Positions 1 to 11,600 of a stretch of DNA of 64,000 nt are shown here, piece after piece. Under the pieces are notes generated by a model. It worked only from the letters and a program-made list of their open reading frames with translations. It made no database searches and was not told the origin of the DNA. Position 1 is the stretch's first letter. Each line of letters starts with the position of its first letter. Origin of the DNA: Chalciporus piperatus (Eukaryota; Basidiomycota; Agaricomycetes; Boletales; Boletaceae); assembly GCA_038093975.1 (NCBI GenBank), contig JBBPTG010000066.1:62001-126000 (forward strand), read 5' to 3'. The translations under genes and the position numbers were made by a program.

Positions 1-1998
1 TAAAGTTCGTGGCGCCCAGGTGGACAACAAAGTTTACGACCCATTCGAAATACTGGGCATATCCACTGTACGTCCATCCGCATTCGTCGTGCCTCTAGAC
101 GGGATTGACACGTTTTTAGGGCACTGCCGAAAAGGAGATCAAGTCACACTTCAAGAAGCTCTCCAAACTCTAGTGCGTAGCCCTGGCGGTTTTGCGTGTT
201 ATACTGATGCTGAGGATCATCTCTAGCCACCCCGACAAAGTGAAGGCGACCGTGAATGACACTGTGGAAGCGATCGAGGCTCGCTTCGTTGGCATCACCA
301 AGGCATACAAGGCGTGAGCATCTGTTCTTCGCACTCGTCCCTCTCTTTTACTCATGACAGCATCATAGCCTAACTGACGAGACCATACGTCGCAACTTCG
401 AACAATACGGCCATCCTGACGGACGTCAGGAAGTCTCAATGGGTATCGCCTTGCCCTCGTGGATCGTCGAAGGCAAAAATAGCATCTGGGTTCTTGGATT
501 CTACGGGTTGTTCATTGGCGTTGTGCTCCCTGGGATGTTGGGACGCTGGTGGTTCGGAAGCAGAGGGAAGACAAAAGACGGGATCGAGGCGAGGACAGCC
601 GAGGGATTCTGGAAAGGCGTCGAGGAGGGAAGTGAAGTCGGTGACGTCGTCAAGGTCGTTGGGAGCGCATTCAAATATGAGGCTCAGACCAATGGTGCTA
701 CCGACTTGAGCAAGGTGGAGGAAGAGATCGGGCAGCGAATGGGTGATGAGTGGAAGGTGATGAAGAAGGCCGTCGCGGGTGACGATGCAGAGGGAAAGGC
801 GAGGCGTGCGCTGACATTATTGTATGCCCACTTTTTGAGGTTGGATCTTGGCTCAGACGCGTTGGAACGAGGTACGGATTCTCCATCATTTGTTTCACCG
901 CCTGGCACTTATGATTGGGATGCAGAGCAAGCGGCGCTGGTCCTCCAGACACCTATGTTGCTGAATGCTTTCTTGACTATTGCTTCTGCGCGAAGTTGGC
1001 TAGCTCCTACGCTCGGGGCCATGCGCCTTCAGGCATACCTTGTACAGGCTTTGGTGCCTGGCAAGCCTGCACCTCCGCAATCCCAGGTCCCGGAATTCGA
1101 TGACGCAGCTTCGGGCTCTGAAAACTGGACAAGTCTGGAGCTCGTGGACATGGGATTCAAAGGTATGTTCTGCATTTCCCTTTTCACGTGGGCATCGCGC
1201 TGAAGTTTGTGACCAAGTGATTGGTGAACGATTGGTCACACCTTCGTCCATCGTCTTTTTGCTCGTCAGACTACGCATCAAGGAGCCCGGCGCATCCTCA
1301 TCACTGTCACCGCCAACGAACACGGATGCAAAGTCTGTGAAGAAGAACGACGAAATCGATGAAAAGTTCTTGAATGGCCGGAAAGACGCCGAAGAGCTGC
1401 AGGGCGAAGGGGCTGGATTGGCACACGCACCACACTGGCCTGGGGTATGTCTCTACATCTGACGACGGACTGCACTCGTTAATAACAATGATCCAACAGC
1501 TCCGCAAGCCTGGCTGGTGGTTGGTCCTCGCAGATGACAAATCGAACCGAATCGTGGTGCCACCATTGAGGATCACCGACGTTCCCTGTTCTGACCCATC
1601 GAAAGACCGCAATTACAGGTGCTACAAGCTCCAATTCCAGGCACCGCCGAACACTGGACTGTTTACATGGAAGGTGTACTTTGTGAGCGACACGTTGGTC
1701 GGCGAGGAGATGTGTCGAGACATTTCGGTAAGTGAATTGTTTGACCCAGATTACTGCGTGGTTTTACGTGTGATCTGTACAGCTCAAGATTGATGACCCG
1801 TCCGCTCTCAATGCGGAGGAGCAAACGCCGGAGGATGAGATCTCGGAACCTGAGGAGGATACCCTGGCTGGGCAGATGACAGCTATGCGAGGAGGTTCGG
1901 TCAAGAAGGCTGCGTTCGTAGAGGAAGATAGCGACGACGACAGTTCGACGGATGAGGAAGATGGAGAGGGGGATAACGATAGCAGTGATAGTGATTAA
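1..1998 (+). CDS. SEC63: Translocation protein Sec63 (5'-partial)
   Basis: Sec63 is an ER membrane J-protein that recruits and activates the lumenal Hsp70 at the Sec61 translocon, mainly for post-translational import. The window opens inside the gene. The J-domain is split over several exons: the first reads VYDPFEILGIS and breaks at a GT donor, the second starts GTAEKEIKSHFKKL, and the third carries the HPD catalytic triad at about 228-236. A further exon reads PSWIVEGKNSIWVLGFYGLF followed by hydrophobic residues, matching the membrane segment after the J-domain. The cytosolic Brl region follows across more exons. The protein ends in a very acidic Asp/Glu/Ser tail before TAA at 1996-1998, as is typical of Sec63. 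The N-terminal membrane segments lie before the window. Exon joins are by eye. Confidence 0.9.
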
Positions 1999-2287
1999 TA
2001 TCCTTTGTCCTTCCGACTCCCTGACTAGACAATTGAGCAACGGTAACTTGGGACGATTGGTTGTCCGTGCCTGCAGGTCACTGAGGGAGAATAGCTATCT
2101 AATACATAGAAACCGGGGAATGTGTCAGACTCCCACTCGCGTCAAACTTCAATCAAAGTACCATGGCCACTGTCGCTTGTCCGGGTCGCTTTTTTTCTGG
2201 TTCATCCAGCGCTACTCTCAACTTTTACTTGTCTGAATCATCCACGACGATACGAACAAACCTGTCCCTCGATCTAAAGCTAATTCG
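1999..2287. other. Intergenic, SEC63 to Mo25/Hym1
   Basis: About 290 bases between two genes on the same strand. It should hold the SEC63 3' end and the promoter of the next gene. I see no additional ORF, RNA gene or repeat. Confidence 0.5.
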
Positions 2288-3629
2288 ATGAACTTCTTCA
2301 AGACCAAACCACGAACACCACCCGAGCTCGTGCGAGGTCTCCGAGATGACATCTCAAAGCTTGAGTCAGGCCCACCCGGCCCGGGTAGCGAGTCAAGGAG
2401 AAAGGTGGGCCAACGACCGTCGTATCATTCACCCACACGACGTCAGTCGATCCCTCTCTCCAGGTGAGCGAGGAGGTGTCCAGAAACATCCAAACCATCA
2501 AAGGTATCCTCTTCGGCGATGGTGGTACGTCCATCTCCCATCCCCCATGTCTCAGTCCAACCCACGCACAGCGATAGAACCAGTCCCGGAATTAATCGCA
2601 CAACTCGCTCAGGAAACGTACTCGACAGACCTTCTCCTCGTCCTCGTACAGAACATCGCTCGCTTCGACTTTGAGTCTCGGAAAGACGTCGTACAGATAT
2701 TCAACAACTTGTTACGCAGACAGATCGGCGCTCGTTTACCGACCGTGGAGTATATTTGTGCGAGACATAAGGAGGTCATCTTTGCTGCATTAGCTGGCTA
2801 CGGCAACGAGGAGATCGCGCTCAACACGGGTATGATTCTACGGGAGATGCTAAAACACGAGCAACTCGCAAAGATTCTACTCTACTCTGAACAGTGAGCG
2901 CCCCATAATTTATTCTCATCCTCGGGCACCGATCCAACTCACACGGCATCAGATTCTACACGTTTCCTCACCACATAGAGACAACCTCTTTCGGTGTCTC
3001 ATGCGATGCATTTGCTAACCTGAAAGAGACATTAACTCGATACAAGCCTATGGTTGCGGAATACCTCGATAAGAATTACGACAGAGTGGGCTTCCCGCTC
3101 CTTCCGCCTTACGGCCCAAATGCTGACATCGAGCGCCCCTAGTTCTTCGCATCTTTTAACACTCTCATCCTCTCAACAAATTTTGTCACGAAACGGCAAT
3201 CTCTCAAGCTCCTCGGCGAAATACTGCTGGACCGAGCAAATTTCAATGTGATGACACGTTACATCGCTCAAGAAGCCAACCTCAAGATGATGATGAACAT
3301 GCTCCGCGACAAGAGCAAGCACATCCAATTCGAAGCTTTCCATGTGTTCAAGGTTGGTTTCTTTTGGTTTTTCATGGAAGGTGGCCGATGTCTTCCACAA
3401 AGGTCTTCGTTGCCAATCCAAAGAAACCGCCTCAAATCGAAGAAATACTGCGAAGAAATAGGGAGAAATTGCTGACCTTTTTGAAGAATTTCCACAACGA
3501 TAAAGAAGACGAACAATTCAGCGTACGTATATTCCACCTGCTCCTCGATGGCAAACAGTGGTTGATGGGTTCTCCCCGGTTTATTAGGACGAGAAGCAAT
3601 TCCTCATTGTCCAGATCCAGAATCTGTAG
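2288..3629 (+). CDS. Mo25/Hym1-family scaffold protein
   Basis: Mo25 (CAB39; Hym1 in yeast) is an armadillo-like scaffold that binds STE20/GCK-type kinases. In fungi it acts in the RAM/MOR network controlling polarity and cell separation. The start [20 protein letters not shown] matches the conserved N-terminus. Later exons give [32 protein letters not shown], the [20 protein letters not shown] region, [20 protein letters not shown] and [17 protein letters not shown], all in family order. The last exon reads [13 protein letters not shown] before TAG at 3627-3629. Introns are short and have normal GT/AG ends. The total length fits the family's usual 330-350 residues. I see no damage. Confidence 0.9.
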
Positions 3630-4316
3630 AACCATCCGTCTGGCTTCAACTTGCATCGCTTCCCTCGCGTACCTCCGCCGTCTTGTGCCTCGTCACCTCA
3701 CATTGGGGCGTTCTCGTGCCCCTCAATATTCTTATCTAACACTTTACACCTCATCAGGTCGCATACCGCAAGTAAAACACGATTGGTTGATCCATCGCAT
3801 GTTGCATCATACCACTCGTACATATCGTAGACGCTGCTTGTACATATCTAGTATAGCTTACAAGGGTATATCGTACCATCATATTATCGTCACTCGCAAT
3901 TTCACGTGTACGCATGTACTTGTTTCTCTACGTCGCCACACATTCGGGGGCAGCGCCGACCCTTTCATTGGGTAGTATACGTATATATGGGATTGCTTCG
4001 GCCCCATGATCTCCGAGTCAAGATCCCAACCCAATTGAAGCTCGCATGATGAGTTCACTTCTAGATACATTCAAATACGGTAGAACAGAACATTACTGGC
4101 CAGTGGACACGTTTACATGTACATGGTATACAATCCATACCAAGTCCATACTACATGTACCATGGTTATTATGATAGAGTGTGTTATGCAGGTACTAGTG
4201 CGGTGATCAGGGCAGTGCGGCCCGTATACTATAATTTGGTCTTGTTGACTGCCAGCTTGATACGTTTGGGAAACTCCTGTCAGTGTTCGCGACAAGTTGA
4301 TTATTGCTTGACGCCG
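3630..4316. other. Intergenic, Mo25 to RFC1
   Basis: About 690 bases. I looked here for lysine-rich exons that could supply the missing RFC1 N-terminus, including a PCNA-binding box, and found no convincing candidate. There is no RNA gene or clear repeat. Confidence 0.45.
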
Positions 4317-7300
4317 ATGGTGAAAGACCAGAAATCGAAATCCGCACCCTCCGCGAAGCCTTTCAACTGGGCCGCCGCAAAAGCAGCCAAACTCGCTGGT
4401 CCGAAGGCCCCAGGCTCAAAGACTGTCCCCGAGTCCAAGAGCCCCGATTGTCTTCTCGGTCTCTCATTCGTCTTCACCGGCGAGTTGTCCAGTTTCTCGC
4501 GCGAGGAATCCATCGATCTCGCGAAACGCCATGGCGGGTAAGTGTCACCATGTCCATTGCGCGCGTATCGTTCCTAAAAAAAACACGTCAAACGCGCACA
4601 CGCCGCAGTCGTGTCACGCTCCAGCCGTCCTCCAAGACATCGTATGTCGTTCTAGGTGACGATGCTGGTCCATCGAAATTAGCGGCCATCAAGAAACATG
4701 GACTGCAAACGCTTTCCGAGGATGAATTCCTCGAGCTCATAGCGACGCGTATAGGCCCCGGGGGTCCGGGTGGCGCTAAGCTCGACGAAAAGACGCGAAA
4801 GAAAATGGAGAATGAGACAGAAGCGATCAAGCTCGCGGCCAAGGAGCTTGAGAAGCGGGAGAAACAGGAAGTCAAGCAGACGGTCGCCAAGGCTGGACAG
4901 AAAAGGTGTGTGCGTGCGTGTGGTTTGCTCGCGTTTTCGCTCCGTGACGCGTCATGCCTAATCGCGCCTTCTGATTTGATTCGTTGTAGTGTCGCGACAA
5001 AGTCGGACGTGGCGTCACAGCTCTGGACGACCCGTTATGCACCACAGACTCTGAAAGAGATTTGCGGGAACAAGGGTCAGGTGGAGAAACTCCAGCAGTG
5101 GCTCCATGATTGGTACGTCGGGGGTCCACTCGTGTCACGCTTCCGATTTACGAGAGCGCACACAGGTCATCGAGCTTGAAATCAGGGTTCAAGAAGCCTG
5201 GCAAGAGTGGTATGAACATCTTCCGAGCGGTGCTTATCTCAGGCCCTCCTGGCATCGGCAAGACGTCTAGCGCACACCTGTGTGCAAAGCTTGAGGGATT
5301 CACTCCCATTGAGCTCAATGCTAGTGACGCGCGGAGTAAGAAGCTTGTTGAGGTAAGTGGACGATCGATGTAGGAGTTTCCTGAACTAATTAATGACTTG
5401 ATCATTAGAGTGGGATGAATATCAACAACTTGTCTTTGGATGGATGGATGGGTGGGAACGATGTGAGTGGGCTAGAGACTATCTTCTCGACTCAGAGACC
5501 GAGGACCTGAGATTTTAGGCGACGAACGCGTTGGGCGTGACCATCACCGACAAAACATGCCTAATCATGGATGAGGTAGATGGCATGTCTGCAGGCGACA
5601 GAGGAGGTGTTGGCGCTCTGAACGCACTTATTAGGAAGACAAAGGTTTGGGCCGTTAGAGTGACGAGGAATCCTTGCTGACATGTCACCATCTTAGATTC
5701 CAATCATCTGCATCGCCAACGATGGTGGCGCCCAGAAGCTTAAGCCGCTCAAGGGAAACACTTTCAGTCTTACGTTTAAGAGGTACGTGGCCTCGTCGGG
5801 CTCTCTTGTTATCGAGTTATGACAGGCATCAGACCGGACGCGGCGGCGATTCGTTCGAGATTACTCAGTATCATCTACAAGTAAGTTCGTTTCACAATGG
5901 CAGTAGTAGTATTTGAATCCATTTCCTTTAGAGAAAAGATGAAAATTCCTGCAAACGTCGTCGATCAGCTAATCGCTGGCTCACAGTCGGATATCCGTCA
6001 AGTGTTGAACATGCTCTCGACATGGCGCCTGTCGAGTAATACGATGACTTTCGACGAAGGAAAGGAATTGTGCGTCCCAGCGCCCCTCTTCGTAGTTTCT
6101 AGCCCGCTAACCATCATTTCTAGGGCAAAGATGAACGAGAAGAATACCATCCTCACACCATTTGACGTTACGAACAAGCTGTTGGGGCCCTATTTGTTTT
6201 CTCATACAACTCGAGAAACGCTTGGAGATAAGATGGAGCTGTACTTCCACGATCACTCATTCGTCCCACTTTTCATCCAGGTTGGTTCCTTAGAATCTAC
6301 GGTATCAAAAGAGTCATCTCATAGACTTATGCCTGACGTGTGCAGGAGAACTATCTTAAAAGTCAACCCGCCAAAATACGAAATCTCGATGGCCCACCGA
6401 AAACGCTAAAGCACCTTCAACTGATGGATAAAGCAGCGTCATCGTTGTCTGATGCTGATCTTGTTGACTCACTCATTCACGGGTCTGTGTCGGTGCTCAG
6501 CTTGTAACAAGGATGACTGAGCGTCTTTTTTTTTACCTATAGGCCTGAGCAACACTGGTCTTTGATGCCATTACACGCCGTTTGCTCCACAGTAAGACCC
6601 GCCTCTTTCTTGTATGGTGGTGGCATGGGTTATGGCGGACCCACCGCCATGTCCTTCCCGCAGTAGGTCGTTCACCTACCCACAAAAATGATCATTTGCG
6701 AGACGGTTCCCAGGTGGCTTGGTCAAAATTCGAAACAGAACAAACTCAGCCGTCAGCTTGGTGAAGTCCAGGTCCACATGCGCTTGAAGGTATCGGGTGA
6801 CAAGACAGAGATACGGCAGTCTTACATCCCCGCCTTGTTCCCCCATATCGTTAAACCGCTGGCCGATCATGGATCGGTAAGTCTTGTTCATCGAGGTGTT
6901 TGGTTACCCTTCAATGCTCAACCAATTGTAGTCGGCGGTCGATGAAGTGATTGAACGCATGGACGAATATTATCTGTCGCGGGAGGACTGGGATACGATC
7001 GTCGAGCTAGGAGTCGACGAGCACAGGGACGAGCCCGTATTGAAGAAGATACCTGCGGCAACCAAGACGTCGTTCACCAAGAAGTAAGCGTCATTGTATA
7101 TTTGTGTCTCGTTCAGTACGAATTTGCCGACGCATGACGGTCATAGGTACAACGCGGGCGAACACCCTATTCCGTTCTACAAAGCGACGGATTTAGGCAC
7201 GGTCCCGAAGAAGCTTGCGTCCGGTCCTGCCCCTGACCTCGAGGAAGCTTTCGAAGTACGTTTCCTAGTGTTCGTTCCAGCTGCTGGGGGATGCTAAGAA

Positions 7301-7472
7301 GCATTTATAGGTCGACGACGAGATCCCCGAGGCGTCGGACGACGAAAACCAAAAAGGGACGGACGACATTAGTGGCGACAAACTGATCTCGGCGAGCAAG
7401 CCAAAGAGAGGGAAAACGTTGACTTCTCAGTCAAGTAAACAGGCAAAGGGCAAAGCCAAGCCTAAGAAGTAG
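4317..7472 (+). CDS. RFC1: Replication factor C large subunit (clamp loader)
   Basis: RFC1 is the large subunit of the nuclear clamp loader that opens PCNA and places it on primer-template DNA. A BRCT domain begins about 40 residues from the chosen ATG ([20 protein letters not shown], then [21 protein letters not shown] in the next exon). The AAA+ module shows Walker A in [16 protein letters not shown], Walker B in [10 protein letters not shown], and sensor-1 sequence IICIANDGG. The RFC1-specific C-terminal domain follows ([23 protein letters not shown]). It ends in a lysine-rich tail at TAG 7470-7472. There are about ten short introns. Fungal RFC1 usually has some 100-200 residues before the BRCT domain, including a PCNA-interacting box. 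I cannot find those here, so the start is uncertain. Confidence 0.85.
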
Positions 7473-8474
7473 TCCTTCTCCGAATCTTTCCCTATTTTCT
7501 TCTTGTGTAGCACACCTGGATACGCATCTACCATTATGACTGCCATGCACTTCCGTTGCAGAGGCTATAATGACATCTTTCTGTTCTGATTATGTATCTG
7601 ATCGCAAAGTGGACTTGTAATGCAGGGGGTAGTTCTGATATGACCTTCATTCTCTAGTCAACATGATGACCACCAAGACAAATTCCCCTATCTTAGTTCC
7701 GTGATGGCAGTCAACTCTCCGGGCATCAAGCTCTTGCCCATCAATCCGCCAGCCATCTGAAACCATTCCTGCGTGTCCAAGGAAGCAAGCCCAGCCCGGA
7801 TCGCCCCCTCCAGCCATGCAAGCACACATCACTGGATCACTCACAGAACGTTGACACACATTTCCGTTTCTCCGATTGCATCCGAACCCAGCCCGAATCT
7901 GAATCATGACGTAGCTACGAATCAGTGGGGGGTCTTTGGTGAATGAGGTTGTCCCCTAGATTGCTGGAGGGACCGTCGGCGTACTTGATTCTGGCGCGTA
8001 GGGGACCGTCATCATGGCCCGAATCCCCCAGCGGGATCGCTCTTCGGCTGGGAGTTTCCTGAGCCCGACCAATGCTAAGAGGTGCCAAGAGGTTGGTTGT
8101 TGGTCATCCTCTTCATTCAAAATCGACACCTGCCAACGCTTTCCAGCAACTAAGCAAATTGGACCATCCGTCGTTTGTTGATCCCCGCGGCACCCGCTCT
8201 CCGTTGCCGAAAAAGATGGTACAATCGCGTTGCGTGCTGTGAGTGATCCTGCCATATATGAGGATATCTCCAAGCTAGCAGTGTTCATTTTTCGACTGCG
8301 CTTTGGTATTCGTTCGTAGCGGCTCACCTCCTCGGTCAGCCCCCTAGTGAACGCTGAAAGTTGTCTTCATCCCAGCTCTTGGGAGCCTACAACTTACGGC
8401 GGCTGGCAATGGTATGATTGGTCATGCGGTGTGCCTCGGCTGATGGAAGCTTCCTTTTTTTGGCAGGTGTGGTG
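7473..8474. other. Intergenic, RFC1 to LINE
   Basis: About 1 kb with no ORF I recognise. Short open frames on the minus strand (7647-7907 and 7956-8327) have no domain-like composition and no splice partners. The stretch ends at the LINE insertion point, so before insertion it was continuous with the sequence from 16727. Confidence 0.4.
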
Positions 8475-8484
8475 GTTCCAGCCA
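8475..8484. repeat. LINE target-site duplication, 3' side
   Basis: GTTCCAGCCA lies directly against the oligo(T) run that is the LINE tail. The same 10 bases recur at 16717-16726. One further T is ambiguous. Confidence 0.85.
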
Positions 8485-8504
8485 TTTTTTTTTTTTTTTT
8501 TTTT
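8485..8504 (-). other. LINE poly(A) tail
   Basis: A run of 20 T on the plus strand is the oligo(A) tail of the minus-strand LINE. It directly abuts the target-site duplication, as expected for target-primed reverse transcription. Confidence 0.9.
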
Positions 8505-8677
8505 GGATAAGCGATATTATTGTGCAGCAACCGACTAATCTAGTCCTACACAATACGCTATGGCGGGGTCCTCAACGAGCACCCCGATCCGAGGAAAAAT
8601 GCACTTATGCACGCCTTGATTTCTCAAGGGGTGTGGGACTCCGTAAACTGGCCAGTTGCCCCGGTCATATTCAGGGG

Positions 8678-11600
8678 TCAGGCTAGTGTGATACCCACTA
8701 AAACCTCTAGGTTTTCTACCCAGTTCTTTGGTAACGGGTTGTCTGATTTGATTACCGGTTCCCAGGTCTTAGCTATCTTCGATGTTATCTTCGGTTTTTT
8801 TCGGGTTTTTGCTATCCTCCTATCTGTGTCCAGTCTCGTGTTTATCTTATCTCTCCATTGATTCCTAATTGTCTGATCGGAGTGTTGTCGGCCACCTATC
8901 ACTCGGCCGCATCGTAGCACCCAGATTAAATGGGCGGACTCTGATATGAGGATCCTTCTCAGTCTCATGCCTCCGGTTTCTCGGTTGTTCTGGTTTTGAT
9001 CTTCATTGTTCGTTGCTGATAGTGCTCCACAGCCCAGGATCTGGCCTATGGCTGGTTGACGCCATTCTTCTATGTTGGTTGGCCATATTCGTTGGGTTTC
9101 GCTCCAGACGATTCTTCTTTCAGGGCTGCTACATTCTGTTAGGATGTGTTCCATTGATTCTTCTGTGTCGTCACACAGTGAGCATCTAGCTCTATGCTCG
9201 TAGTTCGGGATTTTACTCCAGTAGCCTCCGATTCTTAGCGCTCCGTGCATCGCTTTGTACAGGAATGTTTGTATTGTGCGTCGTATATCGGGGTTCCTTA
9301 GGCTGTTCCAGATCGTTTTATCGGTTTCCATCGATCCAGTCCATTCGTGTACCGCGTGTCTTGTTATATCCAGGTTCATCAGTGCGGATCTCTGGTATGG
9401 TTTTGGAGATTTCCTGGTTATTGTTTGGTATGCTAAAGCTTGCGTTAGGGTGTTCAGTTTTATCCCTCTCAGGGTGAAGTTTTCTGGGGTTTCCGTATTC
9501 ACGTCGTCGGCGAGTTCTTTGTTCGCTCCTTGTCCTGCTAATTCATCAGCGCCTTCGTTTCCTATGGTGCCGTCATGGCCTTTTATCCATTTGAAAAAAG
9601 TCGGTGCCGCTCTTCTACGGAGCTGGTAGGTAGCCAGTCGGAACCATTCTGCGTTACTAATGTTGATCCAACCTCTGTCTTCCCAGGATCTCAAGTGTTT
9701 CGTCAGTCCGTTTATTGCGTACATGGAGTCAGATAGTATGGTAAGTGTTTTCGTCGGTTCTATCTCTGTTAGGGCTATAGCAATCACCGCTATTTCTCCA
9801 GTTTGATTAGATTGATGTGGGCCGGGGACTCGTATTGCTCTGTTGCGTGGATGGTTGTTGCCAAACCAGATCCCGGCTCCACATTTTGCGTTCTGCTTGC
9901 CATTGTTCATGCAGGATCCGTCTGTGTAGATTTTGATTTCATCTCCTTGCTCCCCATTCTCTGGGCGTGGGTTTTGGATACGGTGGGCTGGTTCCGTTGT
10001 TTCTAAGTTCTGGGGCCCCATTACTCTAAAGCATTCTTCAAGGTTGTTTCTCGTCGTTACTGAAGGGTCGAAGATGATTTCGTCTCCCTTCCGTATGTCC
10101 GCACGTTGGTTTTTCTCTTTCCTATGGTGGGTGAGTGTTAGTCCATCTTTGTTTGGGGCGTCGTATGGGTTGAATTTCGGTTCTAGGTTTCCGGTTATGT
10201 CCCGGGCTTGGGCTGCGCATCTATGGGGGTTTGTGCATCCCCGGTTGCGGTCTCGTCTGCATGCTCTACAGTGGCAGGTTGGCATCGGTAGGTGTTTTGA
10301 TGTGTGTTTGGTCAGGCGGCGTGCTGTCTTGAGGAGGTCTCGGATTCGCGTGGCGCCATGGATAGTGCGCAGGCATTCCGTTTTTTTTTTATGGTATAGT
10401 CTCGGGGGGACCCCTATATGGAACCATGCGGGCATCTGGCGTTTCATGGATTTTGACAGTTTGAGGGGGGCGAAAGTGAGGTTCCATTGTTTCGCTGTTT
10501 TCAGTAAGTTGGTTACTGGTCTTGGTATTTGCCTCGTATTTTTCTTTTGTCGTCCTGACGGTCTCCTCGTCGTTAGGAAAGTATTGATGTCGTTCGGGTT
10601 CCGAATGCCATCTTTCTGGATGCAGTTGATTGTGGCGTCTATTACGAATGCCCATGCTGGCCTCTCCGACGAGGTATCTAGGTATGTCTGCAGCCATGTT
10701 AGGTCTATTGCTTGGTTGCGTGCCTCTATACTAAAGAGGTTGATTCCCCCAGCTTCTCTTGTTTTGCTCAGTTGCTCCATACTGAGGCCGGGCGGGGTAC
10801 GGCCATTGTCCCATATGAAGTCTCGAATCATTGAATGTAGGGATTTGCTTATTTGTGGTGGCATGCCTTGTGCTTTGGTGAGGAATTGTGTCATCCCTCC
10901 CACTATCATTTGAATGATTAGACGTTTCGCGTCTAGTGTCGGGCGCGATGTCGACCATTTGTCGAGGTTGGTCTTTATTTTATCGACTACTGTCGTCCAA
11001 GTTTGTGGCTGTTCTATGTTGTTGCCTATCCACGCTCCCAGAATACGTGTTGGGTGGCCTTCCTCGGCTATTCGTATTCCGTTCGTCAATGGGGTATCGT
11101 CAGGATGTAACCTTCTCGTTTGGATGACACGGTCTCTATGTCTTTTGGTTCCTATTGGAATGATTTCGGTTTTCTCCAGATTAAATTTAGCTCCGGACGC
11201 GGTGCACCACAGGGTAAGGATGGATTCTAGGGTTTCATATCTGTCTGTTTTTGATAAGTACACAGTTGTATCGTCTGCGTACAGGTTTATTATGACTTTA
11301 GTCTCTGCTCCTGGTATGGTAAAACCTGTTAATTCTGTCGAGTTCCTTATTGATGCGGCTAGTGGTTCGATAGCTAGGTTGAACAGAAGGCATGATAGTG
11401 GGTCACCTTGTCTCACCCCACGCGTTACTCGGTATTTATCGCTGATGGTGCCGTTTACTACGACTGCGGTATAGGCGTGCTTATACAGTGTTTCCACTGT
11501 GGATACGAAGAGGTCTGGGAGTTGGAAAGTTTTGAGTGTATTGATAAGGTATCTGTGGTCAATTTTGTCGTACGCTTTCTCTTGGTCTAGGGCTACTATA

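Noticed and set aside
7956..8327. Minus-strand 123-codon frame between RFC1 and the LINE
   Set aside because: No recognisable motif, no splice partner, and no support beyond being open.
9933..10913. Plus-strand open frame of 326 codons opposite LINE ORF2
   Set aside because: It is the complement of the clearly coding reverse transcriptase and RNase H region and resembles no protein.
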